Assembly (NCBI GenBank): GCA_037074705.1
Contig: CM073590.1
Coordinates: 9,928,001 to 9,992,000, forward strand
Length of the DNA: 64,000 bases
From: Zhengitettix transpicula
Taxonomy: Eukaryota; Arthropoda; Insecta; Orthoptera; Tetrigidae
Reading direction: 5' to 3'
Both the position numbers and the translations under genes were made by a program. Every line of letters begins with the position of its first letter. Positions within the stretch are counted from its first letter, which is position 1. The notes under the pieces were generated by a model. It did no database searches. It was given only the letters and a program-made list of their open reading frames with translations, and had not been told where the DNA came from. Positions 48,690-60,195 of the stretch are shown piece after piece.

Positions 48690-50297
48690 TCGTATATTTC
48701 CAGATGCTCTAAAAGACGCGGAAGTTATACCATTGTACAAAAAGGGTTCTACAACAGACGTCACCAATTATCGCCGTTCCAATATGCCAATATTCTCCAA
48801 ACTTCTCGAGAAAGCAGAACACACAAGAATTGCAATTTTTCTTACAAAATTTAAAATTATTTCCACATCACAGCATGGTTTTATTACAAAGCATTGTAAA
48901 ATTAGATTTATACGGAATCAAATGAGTTTTCCTTTCTTTATTGCGATCTTACTTACAAAAAGTTGCGATTGTAAACTCGGATCGAAATGAGCATCTGTCA
49001 GAATGAGAAACAATTACCTGCGGTGTCCCTCAGGGCTCAAATTTGGGACCCCTACTTTTCATCATTTACATTAACGATCTACCGAATTATTTACATCACT
49101 TAAAATCAGTCCTTTACGCTGACGACACAAATTTAGTAATCACGGACAGCGACTTGGAAACGTTGCGTGAGAAAGTAGAGGTTCCGATGAGTCATTTGAA
49201 TGTGTGGTTCACTACAAACAATTTTTCTCTTAATCTAGAGAAAACTAAAATCGTTACCTTCGCTTCGAACAGAAATAGTTTAATTTCTAATTCGGAGAAC
49301 ATTCGAAGCATGTACCTTTTCTTGGTCTGTTGACTGCCAAAAAATTGAAATGGAATCACCATATAAATAAACTCTCTGGAAAACTTAGCAAAATTTGCTT
49401 CACATTAAGAGTGTTAGCTCGGGAAAGTGATATGTCTACACCTAAAATGGTATATCATGGATATTTTCATTCTATCATGTCTTACGCCATAGTAAACTGG
49501 GCTCGTTCTCATCACTCGTTGCAGATTTTTAAATTTCAAAAGAGGGCCGTACGAATTATATCGTGAGCGGATTGTAATGCCAGTTGCGAGCCTTTGTTTC
49601 GGAATCTTGGGATTTTAACATTGCCTTGTACGCATATTCTAGAAATTTTAAAGTTTGTCTGGAGAAACTTCAATTTATATGCCCTAAACGGAGCAAAGCA
49701 TTTATACAACACTAGAAATCGCTCTCGACTCCGCATAGAAAAACATGGCCTAAGCCTTTTTGAATCAAGCATTCTTTATAACGGGATAAATCTGTTCAAA
49801 AATTCTTCCGGAAGAAATAAAACTTTAAATATTCATAATTTATAATAAATAAATATAATATTTATAAAGAGTTGTAAATCTCTCTTAATTGATTATTATT
49901 AGTCGCTGAAAGAGTTAGTAAATAGGAATACCAGATGAAAATAGCTTGCTGCTATTCTATCAAGTTACGTTATTATTTTACGATGATAATATTCTAGAAA
50001 TTAACTGCTGACTTATTTTCCTTTTCATGTTCGCGGGAATCGATGTAAGATTTTCTTCTGGAAACTCCGTCGAATGGAAATTATGATGAATTAAAACACT
50101 TATCATTTCTTTAATTATTAATTACTGTCATATTAATATCTTTAACGTAATTTTAAATCATATATTTTTTTCTAAAGTACAATGTTTGTTTTTTAAACTT
50201 TAGTAATAATTATTATTTTTAAGTAATCTTATATTATGATGAATCCTATTTCCTCGACTGAGGACTAATGAAATGAATAATAAATCTAAATCTAAAC
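48690..50297 (+). pseudogene. LINE relic with reverse-transcriptase core, jockey/CR1-like
   Basis: 5'-truncated LINE on the plus strand. 48701-48990 reads ALKDAEVIPLYKKGSTTDVT and SKLLEKAEHTRIAIFL, the start of the RT domain. After a stop and frameshift, GVPQGSNLGPLLFIIYINDL (from about 49022) and YADD (49115-49126, the catalytic motif, intact) follow, then WFTTNNFSLNLEKTKIVTF. After a second frameshift, WNHHINKLSGKL and YHGYFHSIMSYAIVNW (49330-49566), a TGA, then FRNLGILTLPCTHILEILKF and NTRNRSRLRIEKHGLSLF (49594-49845). The 3' UTR ends in a hairpin (cctcgactgagg) and the tail aataataaatctaaatc near 50297. Conserved order and motifs place it with jockey/CR1-type LINEs. Two frameshifts and several stops make it inactive. 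Confidence 0.88.
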
Positions 50298-51112
50298 AAA
50301 GTATTGATTAATTTATTTTTATTTTCGAAACTGCACCGCGCCTGAGAGTGATTTCTTGTATCGGGACATTATCGCACCCCATTTCTATTGTTGAGTGAAA
50401 TGTGTTTTAAGTTGGGGTAATTCATCTTACTGGAACACACACGAATAAATAATGCACACGCGGAAGCTCACAGAAAAGCAGCCACGGGAGCATGATTGAA
50501 AGCGACCTATCAAGTTACTCCATTCTCGGCATTGTTAGCCAAGTAGTCCTTATACAGAGTCTATAACAAGCGTGCAGTGCCTTTGTCAACTGTCACGTCT
50601 ACTTTGCCACGCTCTCCCAAGTATTCGTTAGATTAATAGCCAGTGTCTTCATTGAAAAATTATTACAGGTTTGGCGTAAATTCACGAAAGTCTCTAAATA
50701 AATAATAGAACGAAAAACTTTCAATAAATTTCTACCAAATGTTGCATGCATTACAAATTTTAAGGATGTAGTAGGTGAATATTGTGTTATAATCAACTAC
50801 AATACGTTATTATTTTTATGTATTTCGATCGACGATTATCAAATTTTCTCGGATAAATAGGTAACAAAGAAAATTGTTTAATGTATTCTAAATAACCTTA
50901 AGTATTGAAATATAAATTTTTAAAATCTGAAGTGACATGCATAAGTCGAAAAAAAATTGAACTCCCAACACCCAGAGACAACATTTGTTTGTGAAGGTTG
51001 ATAACGTAGAGAAATATTTTCTCTTCGTGCACAAAACGTTAACTTTCAACATTTAATTGTTCCATATACGTTCTTTGAATGCATCCGAGGATGTTTGAAA
51101 ACGTTAAGCAAT
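50298..51112. other. AT-rich intergenic sequence
   Basis: No gene or repeat is recognised. About 50.33-50.64 kb is slightly GC-richer. Confidence 0.4.
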
Positions 51113-51346
51113 TTTTTTTTTTTATAATTAACTAACTCCTTAGCTCAACAGCCCATGACTACCGAGAATGTGTCTTACATGACACATTCTGGATTAGGAG
51201 TGACACCTGGTCTAAGTGTCGATTCTCCCACAGCCCTAACCTCAGTTTTCGTGACCAGGACGACCACAAACATCCATGCTCATGCCGGGATTCGAACCCG
51301 GGACCTCTGTGATGCGAGGCAATGACGCTGGCCACTACACCACAGC
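51113..51346 (-). mobile_element. tRNA-derived SINE, copy 1
   Basis: On the minus strand the 5' end is tRNA-like: gctgtggtgtagtggccagc with box A TGGTGTAGTGG (complement 51332-51342) and box B GGTTCGAATCC (complement 51288-51298, perfect consensus). An unrelated body follows (gtggtcgtcctggtcacgaaa, gggagaatcgacactta, ccagaatgtgtcatg), then an A-rich tail seen as T12+ at 51113-51124. The anticodon stem would need an 8-base loop, so it is not a functional tRNA gene. A second copy is at 63.24-63.47 kb, which confirms a dispersed SINE family. Confidence 0.9.
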
Positions 51347-51571
51347 AAAACAAAACAGTAAGCTAATTATAGATTTTTTGGGCAAATCATTTTTCTTCAT
51401 AGTTTATACATACTCATATATTAATATTAAACACTTCCTTCACAACTATAAAATAAATTATTATGTTACGTTATTATGGAAAAGTAAAAGTATTTTTCCA
51501 GTCTACTACTAGTACTATTTTAGAAGGTTTTCTTCAATTCGTGAAATCGTTTTCTTTTCTTAAATTATTAA
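51347..51571. other. AT-rich spacer before the Helitron-like element
   Basis: Nothing recognised; the final A (51571) is the expected host base before a Helitron. Confidence 0.4.
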
Positions 51572-51590
51572 TCTTATAAATAAAAAAGAG

Positions 51591-51666
51591 TGTATGTATG
51601 TTTGTTTGTATGTTTGTTTGTATGTTTGTTTGTATGTTTGTATGTTTGTTTGTATGTTTGTATGTT
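51591..51666. repeat. (GTTT/GTAT)n microsatellite
   Basis: Repeats of tgtatgtttgttt with minor variation, at the 5' end of the Helitron-like element. It translates to apparent VCLFVCLFVC peptides, which are not real. Confidence 0.9.
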
Positions 51667-51677
51667 CGTTATACAAA

Positions 51678-52440
51678 TCTACACCGGTAGAACAAATTTC
51701 ACCAAATTTCGTACACGTGTTCTTTACAACCAGGAAACAAACACTGTCGGGGTGAGACATGTCTACCACCCCCAGAAGCGGGGTTGCACGGGGGTTGAAA
51801 TATTTAAACATGCTAAAACAGCCGATATTTTAGTCGGATAATAATTTTTACGGGTCCAAGATATTGATGATGTTTCTACTGATGTTTTCTGAATATAATT
51901 TTCATCCCCTACACCCTGGGAAAAGGGCACCCTTAGGGTTTGGGGTGGAGAATACAAATCTATACCGGTGGATCAAATTTCACCAAATTTCGTACACGTG
52001 TTCTTTGCGACCAGAAAAACAACAACGTCGGGGTGAGACGCGCCTACCACCCCCAGAAGCGGGGTGGACGGGGGTGGAAATATTTGAACATGCTAAAACA
52101 GTCGATATTTCAGTCGGATAAATATTTTTACGGGTCAAAGATATTATTGGTCTATCCACTGATGATATCTGAATATAATTTTCAACCTCTACACCCTGGG
52201 TAAAGAGCACCCCTAGCGTTTGGGGTGGAGAATACAAATCTACACCGCTGGAGCAAATTTCACCAAATTTCGTACACGTGTTCTTTGCGACCAGGAAAAC
52301 ATAACTGTCGGGGTGAGACGCGTCTACCACCTCCAGAATCGGGGGCGGACGGGGGTTGAAATATTTAAACATGCTAAAACAGTCGATATTTCAGTCGGAT
52401 AAATATTTTTAGGGGTCACAGATATTGATAGTGTTTCTAC
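51678..52440. repeat. Tandem array 1, about 280-bp unit
   Basis: ttcaccaaatttcgtacacg recurs with spacing 281 and 280 bp (anchors 51701, 51982, 52262). Each unit also has ggggtgagac, taccacc-ccagaa, gaaatattt-aacatgctaa and cgatatt. Three units, the last cut short near 52.44 kb by a partial fourth (ttggggtgagacgcgtctac). Confidence 0.9.
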
Positions 52441-52989
52441 CGACTGTTGGGGTGAGACGCGTCTACCATCCCCAGCAGCGGGTCGGGATTATCAGTAGAG
52501 CACTTTTAGGTGTTGGGTGGAGGAACGCTGCAATAAAATAACGCGAATACAACCGAGATTGGAGTCAAATCCAAGGTTATGGATGTCGCCCAGTTCAATT
52601 ATAGCATCAAATTGGCCATTTAGCCCCAAGGGGCGGGAGTGGATGGGATGGAAAATTTCTAACATGTTAAATCATCGATATTAGCGTGGAATAAATAAAT
52701 TCCGGGTCCGTTGACGTTGATAGTATTTCTACCTATGTTGTTTGTAGGCATGATAGGGGTGGGGCTGGAGGAGATTTCCTTGGAAATAACGGGAAAACAA
52801 CCGAGATTCGAGTCAAATCGAAGGTAATGGATGTCCCTGAATTTATTTATGACAATCTGGACAACGCTTGGGTATCGGCTGGGTTGGGATGAGTTACCGG
52901 CTGTTTTTTGCGTCGATTAAATATATTTCGGGATGAATTAGATTAATAAAATTTCAGTACATGTTCTCTGTGAATAATTTCAACCCCTT

Positions 52990-53900
52990 TCGGACTCATA
53001 AGGGTGCACCCTTAAGGGTGGGCGTGAAGTAGCATTACATAAAAAGAAACCAGAAACTATCGGGATTGTCACTGAGTTTAATTATTTTCCTTGAAAATAA
53101 CGGGAAAACAACCGAGATTCGAGTCAAATCGAAGGTAATGGATGTTGCTGAATTTATTTATGACAATCTGGACAACGCGCGGGTATCGGCTGGGTTGGGA
53201 TGAGTTGACCGGCTGTTTTTTGCGTCAATTAAATATATTTCGGGATGAATTAGATTAATAAAATTTCCCTACATGTTCTCTGTGTATAATTTCAACCCCT
53301 TTCGGACTCATAAGGGTGCACCCTTAAGGGTGGGCGTGAAGTAGCATTACATAAAAAGAAACCAGAAACTATCGGGATTGTCACTGAGTTTAATTAATTT
53401 CCTTGAAAATAACGGGAAAACAACCGAGATTCGAGTCAAATCGAAGGTAATGGATGTTGCTGAATTTATTTATGACAATCTGGACAACGCGCGGGTATCG
53501 GCTGGGTTGGGATGAGTTACCGGCTGTTTTTTGCGTCGATTAAATATATTTCGGGATGAATTAGATTAATAAAATTTCCCTACATGTTCTCTGTGTATAA
53601 TTTTAACCCCTTTCGGACTCGGAAGGGTGCACCCTTAAGAGTTGGCGTGGAAGTAGCATTAGATAAAAATAAACCAAAAACTATCAGGATTGTCACTGAA
53701 TTTAATTATGACATTAAACTTGACCGTTTAAGTCCCCGAAGCGGGAGTGGTCGGGGGTGAAAAATTTCAAACATGTTAAACGGTCGATATTTGCGATAAT
53801 TATTTCCTGGGGTTAATTACTTTGAAAGTATTTATACCGATGTTGTTTGTGCACAATTTCAACCCCTGTGAGGGGAGCAAGCTTAGGGGTGGCGTGGAAG
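52990..53900. repeat. Tandem array 2, about 311-bp unit
   Basis: cctttcggactcataagggt recurs with anchors at 52991, 53303 and 53614 (spacing 312 and 311). Each unit has the short palindrome gggtgcacccttaaggg, gtagcatta, aaacaaccgagattcgagtc, gacaatctggacaacg, and ggctgttttttgcgtc. Units are very similar to one another, so the expansion is recent compared with the diverged flanks. Confidence 0.9.
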
Positions 53901-54296
53901 TACGTTAAATAAAATCCCGCAAAAACAACCGAGATTCGAATCAATTCCGAGACTATGAATGTCGCTGAATCTAATTGTGACAACCTGGGTTTCGCGACGG
54001 GTTTGGGAGGTGTTGGGCGGGGGAATAAATTTTCAGACAATGTAATCGGCCGATTTTTGCGTGGAATACATTCTTTTTCATTATCGCATATTTGTGGGGG
54101 TGGTCATCTTCTAACATGTAAAAACGGCCGATATATTTAGTCAATGACTTCATCCCCCTTCGGCATGGAGGTGAGCACATTTAGGGATATGGTTCGAGGA
54201 GCTTTACATAAAAATAGCGCAAAAGTAACCAAAATTGAAGTCTTATGGATGGTTATAGATAAATGACATCTCGGGCAACGCTGGGCACCCAGCTAG

Positions 54297-55892
54297 TATT
54301 TAAATAAAACACAAACGTATTTGAACTACTTACGTACTGCATATAGCTTGACAAAACTTGGATCTTTCCCTGTTTTCTTACACTTTTCTGCGTATTCCTC
54401 TAACTGCTACCATTTATAGGAATTTTCTTCGTTGTAAGCCAATGGGACCGTAACTTTCCTTCTGTGGAACGTGCAATTTTCAACTCACAATGATATAACA
54501 AATATCGAATAATAAATGAAATCAGAATGTCCGGATGGAAATCGAACTGTATAAAAATTATACACAGGCTGTGCTAACTTACAACTTTACGAAATAGAAT
54601 TAGGTAATATACCCAATACAGTACGTTTTGTAAAAATAATTTTTGTATACAAAATAAAATACATTTAATAATGAAATTTAAACGGAGAACACCAAGAGAT
54701 ACTGAGACGATATATTGATTAATCGATTTGGTTGTGGATTCTAAATACTTGTTGGAAAAAATGTATTTGTTTTACGAATTCAGTAATTGCACTAATAATT
54801 GAAATAGTCTCTATTGTTTGGATTAGGTTCGATAATTTACTCAAACAGTTGTTTTTCTGATACATACAACTACTTTATTATTCGTTGATTTTTCTTTGGC
54901 GGGTTTCTTCTCGTGCGTGTCAAATCTGCGATTTCATCATAAAATTTCGATCTTATTTTTTTAAAATTTCTATCTGCGAGCTTTTCTACATACATACATA
55001 GACGTTAGGATAGTAGCTTAATAAATTAATAAATGTTTGCCTTTCAATTGCCCGAACCGTGAGCCTTGAAAAATTCCAGACTAATCGAGAATAGGAAAGG
55101 AAAATTAGAATTTTTAATCAGTCAATAAAAGAAAATGAACGAACATCACTGGCCTATATTTGAAATATTAAAATAAAGTCTTCAAAAGATCGTATTTGGA
55201 GCAACTTCTGGGAGTCCGAACAGTCAGTCATACGAGGCGTGCACTGACTTGGCCCAATGCTATAATAGAGGTTTTCATAGCCACCCATAGGGTCCTATTT
55301 CTGAATTTTTACGTCATAGTTATACATCGGTAACTTTACTAAGAAAAACTACCAAATAACGCAACTTCTTAAAAATTGCGTCGGAACTATTCAGCTATCG
55401 GTCTCACCAAACTTTCTACCTCACCTTTGGGGCAATCTTAAATTATTGGTGTATTCACCTAGATGTCGACTGTGCTAGTCGACGACACGTCGTGGTTAGT
55501 TAACGCCACCCGGTTGGAAACCCGAGAATAATTCCAGTATATTGTCTGATAATGAAACGAGATTTTATCGCTTATTTAATAACTAAGCAACTAATTTTCA
55601 TGGAACCTATGGATAGAAAATTTTTCAGTGTTCCTTCTTCGGCTGTTATTTATCCATATACCTTACCATACAAATTAGCAGGTTACAGAACAAAACTTCG
55701 GCTATCTTCAGTCAACTTTGATTGATTTTACCACGAGTTTGGAATTTAAGGTAAAATAAAATTGTTAGTAGTCAAGGTTTCCGAACTTGAATATAAAAAG
55801 AAGTGGAAATGCATCTTAATATTTGTATGGAGCTATGGAACGATGAATCTATGCCACAGAAGAATGTAATCTTTTTTTTTGTTTTATTAATT
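54297..55892. other. AT-rich intergenic sequence
   Basis: No gene is recognised. A short stem gtcgac-tgtgcta-gtcgac lies near 55.47 kb, just before the block (55504-55538) that is shared with 44057-44091. Confidence 0.4.
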
Positions 55893-56245
55893 TATGTCAA
55901 TGTTTCATCACAAAATGTAGAACTAATCTTGTCATCAGCAATAGAATATTCTTCTCAGGGTCTGCGTGCGTCTAGTTGTAATCCGGGATGTCGTCGTGTT
56001 GTTCTTGTCCATTCAAATTGTTTAATATTGCATTGGAGAAAAACTGCAGTGATTTATTTCAATTATTAATTTATTTTCCTTAGCAACATCTCGAACAAAC
56101 ACCGACAAAGCTACCATTCTCCTCCCTCTCACTCACAGGAAAAACAACAGTAGTTCTCACTATCACGACCTTCATAGATCTCCTCTCATAGATCTTCCAC
56201 ATCGCCCAGGACTACAATAACTATTTCTCACTGATACAAAGATAC
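55893..56245 (+). repeat. Dispersed repeat DR-B, copy 2
   Basis: Partner of 47503-47867 (see there for shared blocks). The right end runs into the (CA)n(TA)n tract at 56.25 kb. The 88-codon frame at 55.80-56.07 kb covers part of it and is not conserved in copy 1. Confidence 0.75.
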
Positions 56246-56264
56246 ACACGCACACATACACACG

Positions 56265-56309
<45 letters not shown>
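56246..56309. repeat. (CA)n(TA)n microsatellite
   Basis: CA repeats passing into about 24 bp of TA repeats, directly before solo LTR E. Confidence 0.95.
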
Positions 56310-57690
56310 TGTAATAGTTTATAATTAAATTAAAGAAATTTAATTTGCCCCAAGTTGTGGTGCCAATTTGTAATAACAATTTTTTTAATATTTAATTAAT
56401 GAAATTTGCCCCACGTTGTGGTAGCCAATTTATAATAACCAACTATAAAATATTTAATGAAAGGAAATTTAAATTAAACAAAAATTTAAATTTAACATAA
56501 CAAAATAAATTTATTCACTCAAAATACAGTTTAAATCTCTACTTTATTTCGCCATATTTTAGATCAAATTTTACTAACAATTAATTTAACCTTTTGTGGC
56601 ATTTAAGAAAATTTATACATTTTTTTTATACAAAGAATGAAACTCAAAATCTCTGGGTCTCCACTTGGCCTGATAGAAAGAACAAAATCAAATTACACTT
56701 GAAAGAATTTGACATAATATAGAAATTCAATTTATTGAAGTTACTAGAAACGAAATCTGACCTTTCACCTTTAATTTACGGTTTACAAAATTATTTATTT
56801 TAAATCGATACTTACAAGTTTTATGCTTTTGGGTTCGGGAACACACTTCACTTAAATAATGGCCACTCTGTGCATAAAATTTACACAGTCATTTTTACTA
56901 ACACACGTTTCACAACACAACACTATCCTTTCCATATCCAAACTCCAGACTGCAGACTTCCGACTACTCGTATGGATTTTTCGCCCGCGGCCACCAATCA
57001 ATTTGTCTAGTATGATTGACAATTCCAATGCGTTTTGTCTTATTTAAAATGTTCTGGATCTCTCAACCTTCACCAAGACAGAGTTAAAATCTGGTGTTCA
57101 ACCTAACACTCCTTTCAGCTATGACATTAACTTCTATGTCTTTCTCGTTCAGATTCTGTCACCACACTCCACGTCCATCTTTTCCAACTCTGACACCACA
57201 CTAACTTGTTCGTTCTCTGGTTTCCAACGAACACATCCTCCTTCCTTGCGCTCTGGCTTCCAACTAACTTGTTCTATCAGCTTCCCCCTCTCCAGAATAT
57301 TCCTTTTTCCCACAGTTTTGATTTCCAACGTTCGGACATCATCCGGATTTCCCACGCTCAGAGAGCTACTCAATATTGTTAGATAAACATTTCCTATCTT
57401 CTAATTGGATGCCAACAAAAAACTGTTGTCATCGTTCCTTTGGGGTTTTGTTCCGATGTCCGTCATACATTAGATCTACGAGCCGCTAAAAAACCCCAAT
57501 TATATTCCTCCCTTTTTAATTATTTAATTTTCCCGCTGTCAATCATCATTTTTTATACGAGCCACCCAAGATCCCCAGTCTGAGTTGGTAAACAGATTTT
57601 AAATAATGGCCGTCCACCTGTAGTCTGTGCCGTGAAACAAAATATTATGGAATTTAAACAAAATAATGTCCTTCTTAACTAGATATTACA
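56310..57690 (-). mobile_element. Solo LTR E, with two iterated primer-binding-site units; right end uncertain
   Basis: Starts tgtaatagtttataatt inside (TA)n. Sense is minus. Two PBS-like units sit at its sense 3' end: gccccaagttgtggtgcca (56347-56365) next to tttgtaataac, and gccccacgttgtggtagcca (56408-56427) next to ttataataacc; the second is a near-complete match to the tRNA-Lys 3' end. Shared blocks are atctctgggtctcc (56.66 kb) and acggtttacaaaattattt (56.78 kb). The U3-like part (57.15-57.37 kb) has repeated ggtttccaac / ggcttccaac-type segments. The right end is placed at agatattaca (57690), but the flank there is not (TA)n and LTR-like sequence may continue to about 57.8 kb. Confidence 0.55.
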
Positions 57691-60145
57691 GTATGCCCCA
57701 AGTTTAATTTGACAAATTTCTTTAAAATTTTGAGAATTCAATTTTTATTACAAAAGATTTCGTTAAGCAAACTTAAATCTATTTTACTGTTAATTAAAGG
57801 TTTACAAATTTTCCGTTGAATATTGGTGCAATGTATTATTTATTTACTTTAAATAACTGGTATTAAGATTTTAAATAAGCTTTACGATTGAATTAACTGT
57901 GCATTTTGACCCTGATCATTTAAATTTTAAAACATTTTGATACCCCATATTACAAATAATTTAATATTTTGTGGCTGTCACAACAAATCAGAAATAAACA
58001 ATTTAACTTACAAGCCACACCTTCTTTCATTATTTATACTTCCTTAGTTTATCAAATAAATTTATAAATTGTAAAAGAGAGAATAACTCGAATAAAGGTA
58101 GTTTAAGTAAGTTGCGTAATTTACTAGACTTAATTTTCATTTATAAATACTGTGAGGGTTAGTTACACCTAAGTCGTATTGAAACAACACTTTTAGTGTC
58201 ATTCTCTGCTGGACGGTAACTTTTCTTTTCTCATGAAGTAACATCTCTGAGAAATTAAATCAGAGGCTCCGCCCATAATAATCTGCATTTACACCACCAG
58301 AGCATTTTCTCGGAATACCATCTTTAAAGTGCACTTTGCTCTTAATTTATGATGAGAAAGAGATCGTAAATGTAAATCGAGTGCAATATTTCATGTAATA
58401 TGTACCCGCTAAAAGCTGCTCACTTAAAATTGGAGTTATTGCCTTCTCGCTCCTGGGAGCTTGAGTCTCTGGAATCGGCAGATTTCCCTATTCGCCTGTG
58501 GCTTTTTAGCATTGTGTGTGCAGAAGGAGGCAGCTATTACAACAGCTCAAGTGGTAGTTTGTATTGGCCTCCAAGAAGCTCTCTAGTCATGACTCTGGTG
58601 TTTATGACTTAGTTTGATGGGCGTTGCGGGAGTGAAGAGGTTGGCCTTTCAGGCAGAGAAACGGGACCGAGTGATCGTGTGTCATAAACAATGCAACAAA
58701 GCTGCCATTAGCCAAGAGCGCTGTGCGGTAAGGACTGTCACTTGCAAAGAAAAACGCATATATTTCTTCCTGTCTTAATAACGAGACAAAGAATAAATCC
58801 ACGCAAAATGAGGTATGAATGACTTATACAGACATATTCAACTCAATTAAATACGTATGGCGAAGGTACAATCTAATAAAACTCCACCTCAATGAGCGAT
58901 CTGACAATGCGTTAACATCTTAAACGAATCGTTTACTGCAAATGAACTGACTTTACATAAATACTTAAAACATTTCCTGGTGAACAAAAATCCGTGAAAT
59001 TAAAAAAATATTAATCGAATATATTTTTGTTTATTTAATTGATTCAGGTATTCTTATTTGACACGTCGTTTAAATCAATTAAAATGTAAATAAAATATAA
59101 AATTATAAAATAAATTTATTAAAAATAGTTTTTGAAATTTTAAATCACAAATTAGAAAATTTTGCGCATACTTGCTTAATTATAATACATAAATGAGAAA
59201 AATGAAAGTATATATTAAAATTAACTGCTTAAGTTTTGTAGAAAGAATTTAATAACAAAAACTTGAGAATATATATTATAAGATTAATACATAAATATGA
59301 GGTTGCAAACTCTAACAGTGTTAACTGCAATAAATTTTCTCAGCGTAACAAAACAGCACGCAGCCGACAGCCGTGTCATTTTGCGTCACAGATCCCCCGC
59401 CAATGATCCTGCTCCGTACGTCTAATTACAATAAATGCCTATGGTGGATATAGAGACAGTTTGGAAATAATATTATCGTCACTCAAGTCTTAGTCGCGGA
59501 AATAAAACGTGAGATTTATTATTTCGGAACTCCTAAAATATCGCGCATATCGCATGAATGTGCGCAGTTTTCCGATTTTTCATTGCGAACGGAAATATTC
59601 GTTTCTATTATAATTGGTGTTTCACTCCAAAAAGCGGCTCTTATAAATGGTACGCCACCAGTTTCAGATGGATAGCTGATTCTATACTTGTTCGAAAATA
59701 ATAAATTTATGTCCATCAGTAAAATCTTTGATTCGTTACTATTTTCATACTTGTTGAAAAAATTATCTGGATGTTGATTCTTGTTGTGAAAAAGTGGCAA
59801 ATTTGTTTTATCGGCCGGGCAAGTGAGTACCCTGATTTTATTCGCTATTAATTCAACATAATGTATCGTCTCTTCACTTTTCCGTTCTTCCGCTAGTTTC
59901 TTCTTCTTCTCTTCCTTCTATATTATACGCGTTTTCTGAGTTTTACTTTTATTCCCTATTTTAACCACTTCAATTTCTGTTCGTAAGTTTCCATGGTTTT
60001 CCGTTGATTTCTTGTATAATTTAATTTTAGTATCAAATTTATCGATAAATTTTGACATGATGTTTTCAATTTTAATATTTAAGTTCTCGTGATAATTATA
60101 ACAGAAAAATGTTCAATTTGTCAGAAAACAACTAAAACATTTTGA

Positions 60146-60195
<50 letters not shown>

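Larger units (their letters stand above)
51572..54296 (+). mobile_element. Helitron-like non-autonomous element with two internal tandem arrays
   Basis: About 2.7 kb beginning TCTTATAAATAAAAAAGAG and ending in the hairpin GCTGGG-CA-CCCAGC (54280-54293) that runs into CTAG (54293-54296). The host bases are A before and T after, as expected for insertion between A and T without target duplication. The 5' part is a (GTTT/GTAT)n tract followed by acaaatctacaccggtag. The interior holds array 1 (three units, about 280 bp, 51.68-52.44 kb), diverged related units to 52.95 kb, and array 2 (three units, about 311 bp, 52.99-53.90 kb). There is no Rep/helicase frame, so it would depend on an autonomous partner. 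The hairpin abuts CTAG instead of lying some bases upstream, so a Helitron variant or another composite repeat remains possible. All open frames here are by-products of the repeats. Confidence 0.6.

Noticed and set aside
51281..51346. tRNA gene
   Set aside because: Boxes A and B are good, but the anticodon stem-loop is not regular, an unrelated body and A-rich tail follow, and a second copy shares that body. It is a SINE head.
51590..51841. Frames encoding VCLFVCLFVC-type repeats
   Set aside because: These are translations of the (GTTT/GTAT)n microsatellite at the head of the Helitron-like element.
51940..52402. Overlapping frames of 60-130 codons on both strands with repeated peptides
   Set aside because: They arise from the 280-bp tandem units, occur on both strands and are not conserved between units as proteins.
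51678..53900. Regularly spaced repeats as a possible CRISPR-like array
   Set aside because: Units are 280-311 bp with no unique spacers, inside an insect mobile element.
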